Assembly (NCBI GenBank): GCA_047030855.1
Contig: JBKYIJ010000002.1
Coordinates: 1-15,980 of the forward strand
DNA from: QVMM01 sp047030855
Lineage (GTDB): Bacteria; Bacteroidota; Bacteroidia; Bacteroidales; Dysgonomonadaceae
Length of the DNA: 15,980 bases
Direction of reading: 5' to 3'
This document shows, one piece after another, positions 14,861 to 15,980 of the stretch. A program made the translations under genes and the position numbers. Numbering within the stretch: the first letter of the stretch is position 1; each line of letters opens with the position of its first letter. The notes below the pieces were generated by a model that saw nothing but the letters and a program-made list of their open reading frames with translations, did no database searches and had not been told where the DNA came from.

Positions 14861-14974
14861 TAACATGAATAGGAGGCCAGCTGATGATAGGGCTCCTGCC
14901 CGGCGGGCATTATCGCAGACGAGCGCCGCCAGGCGCGGTGATACGCCCAATGTGATGATAAAAGTACGCTGTTG

Positions 14975-15160
14975 AGACACTGTCAAGTGTGCTTTTACTG
15001 TATTTTCAGTTTCATAGTTGACTCGTGTTTTTGTGAGTACTGTTTTTCCTGTTTCATAATGGGCATATGTTACTATCACGACTAGCATTGCAGCTGGCCT
15101 TCCGCTTGATAAAATTACTATTCTCACTCAGTATCATGATTTTTGCGGCGGCATTCTTCA
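14975..15160 (-). pseudogene. Mirror remnant of XRE gene B
   Basis: On the minus strand this matches XRE gene B in blocks: ENSNFIKR-like text corresponding to ENSNFSQAD, then AHYETGKT corresponding to AYYETGKTEPS, then YETENTVK corresponding to YEIENTVKK. The segment between the last two (about 40 codons of the original) is missing. The open frame at 14828-15127 that crosses it is accidental. Confidence 0.7.
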
Positions 15161-15320
15161 GCCCCTCGATTTTCTATCTTTCTTTGCTATATTTTTCTTT
15201 ATCTGTTTTTAATTATTATAAATATCAATGGTAACAGGTTTATATTCATTTTACTATTGCCCAAGTAATGTGGGTAGGAGACAGCTCTTTGAAGCAACAC
15301 AGAAGTCAATGGCAGTGAAG

Positions 15321-15591
15321 ATGAATGGCAAAAAAGTCAATCTTTCCAGATCGGCAATGAATACGTAATAGTGATCTCCGGTTTCACTTCAGCAGAACTG
15401 ACGAACTCATTTAGACTACAGAAATGATCAGCTCAGAGCCGGGGTATTTCATTACTACTGCAAAAGGCTGTAGAGATATCCATATCTGTGACCTGTGACA
15501 GGAAACTGAACGATGATGCATAATAAACTGGTACCTGAACAGTTCCGAGCTGTATCAGGCTGCTTTCTAGTTGCTTATATGGAAAAAATAA
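15321..15591 (+). pseudogene. Mirror remnant of XRE gene A
   Basis: The stretch starts ATGAATGGCAAAAAAGTCAA, against ATGAATAACAAAAAAGAAAT in gene A. Later blocks such as CCAGATCGGCAATGA, GAGATATCCATATCT and CCTGAACAGTTCC match. Its 271 bases stand for 342, with many frame changes and no usable reading frame. Confidence 0.72.
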
Positions 15592-15685
15592 GCTTCCCTG
15601 TAATCAAATGAGATTTCTCGATTTTTATTTAAGTGGCGGGGAATTTCGCCATTTATGGTAAGGCAAAGTCGAATGGGGAGGCAGT

Positions 15686-15980
15686 ATGACTTTGAATAGA
15701 TTAGACGACTTGAAAGAATGAAAATTGCAGTCGTGTTTGGAATAACATAGGCTTGGCTGGATATTGACAAGCTGACCCAAATCTGTCAACGATGATCATG
15801 AAAAATATGGTTTAAATGGAAAGGAAAAGCATTGTCTAATAGACATCCTGATAAGCCCGCTACATCTGCTGAAAACGTCAGTGACACAGCACACAGAATC
15901 TCTATGAAGATTTAGAGGTTTAAAAACTTCTGCACTTCTCAAAAGTCAAAGTATTTACATAGACCTCTAACCAGGAATAT
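15686..15980 (+). pseudogene. Mirror remnant of the mod 5' end, running off the window
   Basis: It begins ATGACTTTGAATAGATTAGA, against ATGACAGATAAATTAGACGG of mod. GCTGGATATTGACAAGCTG, TTTAAATGGAAAGGAAAA and CACAGAATCTCTAT match exactly. It reaches the region of the DPPYNTG motif at the right edge. The frame is broken repeatedly, so it cannot encode Mod. Confidence 0.78.

Larger units (their letters stand above)
14666..15980. repeat. Degraded inverted copy of about 12922-14619 (probable fold-back assembly artefact)
   Basis: No intact gene lies here. The stretch is the reverse complement of 14619 back to about 12922, in the same order: XRE C, XRE B, XRE A, then the start of mod. Exact blocks include 15041-15060 with 14041-14060 (20 bases) and 15756-15774 with 13185-13203 (19 bases). 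Between blocks there are insertions, deletions and substitutions every few bases, in coding and non-coding parts alike, and 1.3 kb stands for 1.7 kb. This looks like an uncorrected palindromic long read at a contig edge; an old inverted duplication is the alternative. Confidence 0.85.

Noticed and set aside
14828..15127. Open frame of 99 codons on the minus strand
   Set aside because: It crosses the broken mirror copy of XRE gene B and a GC-rich patch. Fragments of XRE B appear with large deletions, there is no sensible start, and the downstream half matches nothing.
1..15980. CRISPR array, tRNA or rRNA genes, ICE attachment site
   Set aside because: I saw no regularly spaced direct repeats, no tRNA-like cloverleaf text and no integrase gene with flanking att repeats in the window.

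Overview
The window looks like part of an integrative conjugative element (ICE) or similar mobile island from a low-GC Gram-positive gut-type bacterium (Bacillota, class Clostridia). The reasons are a VirB4/TraE ATPase and class B sortase of the type found in Tn1549-like elements, a membrane-anchored CHAP hydrolase, AT-rich purine Shine-Dalgarno sites, and TTG starts.

Layout. (1) 1-5785, plus strand: the end of a tightly packed conjugation operon. It holds the C-terminal part of VirB4, a small unknown protein, a coiled-coil protein, sortase B, a PAPS-reductase-like ATP pyrophosphatase and a large CHAP peptidoglycan hydrolase, closed by a bidirectional terminator at 5794-5833. (2) 5828-7359: two paralogous XRE-type regulators on the minus strand, the second broken near its 3' end, and an orphan 194-residue protein on the plus strand. 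(3) 7390-13298, minus strand: a type III restriction-modification operon read mod, HIRAN-domain gene, 105-residue unknown gene, res. The mod reading frame is interrupted twice by single-base shifts. (4) 13397-14580: three small XRE regulators. The two outer ones (minus strand) are close paralogues, and each lies beside the same palindromic operator. (5) 14666-15980: no intact gene. This stretch is a badly damaged mirror image of the sequence to its left, running back through the regulators into mod.

How the genes work together. The transfer operon supplies the mating-pair ATPase, wall-degrading enzyme and surface-protein anchoring. The type III system, with two unusual inserted genes, is cargo that could protect the host or the element from phage. 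The XRE proteins probably control cargo or transfer genes through the repeated operators.

Two cautions. The right-hand 1.3 kb looks more like an uncorrected fold-back read at an assembly edge than real decayed DNA. The three single-base shifts in otherwise well-conserved genes, most beside A/T runs, may have the same origin. Both points can be tested with reads. No CRISPR array, tRNA, rRNA, insertion sequence or attachment site was recognised.
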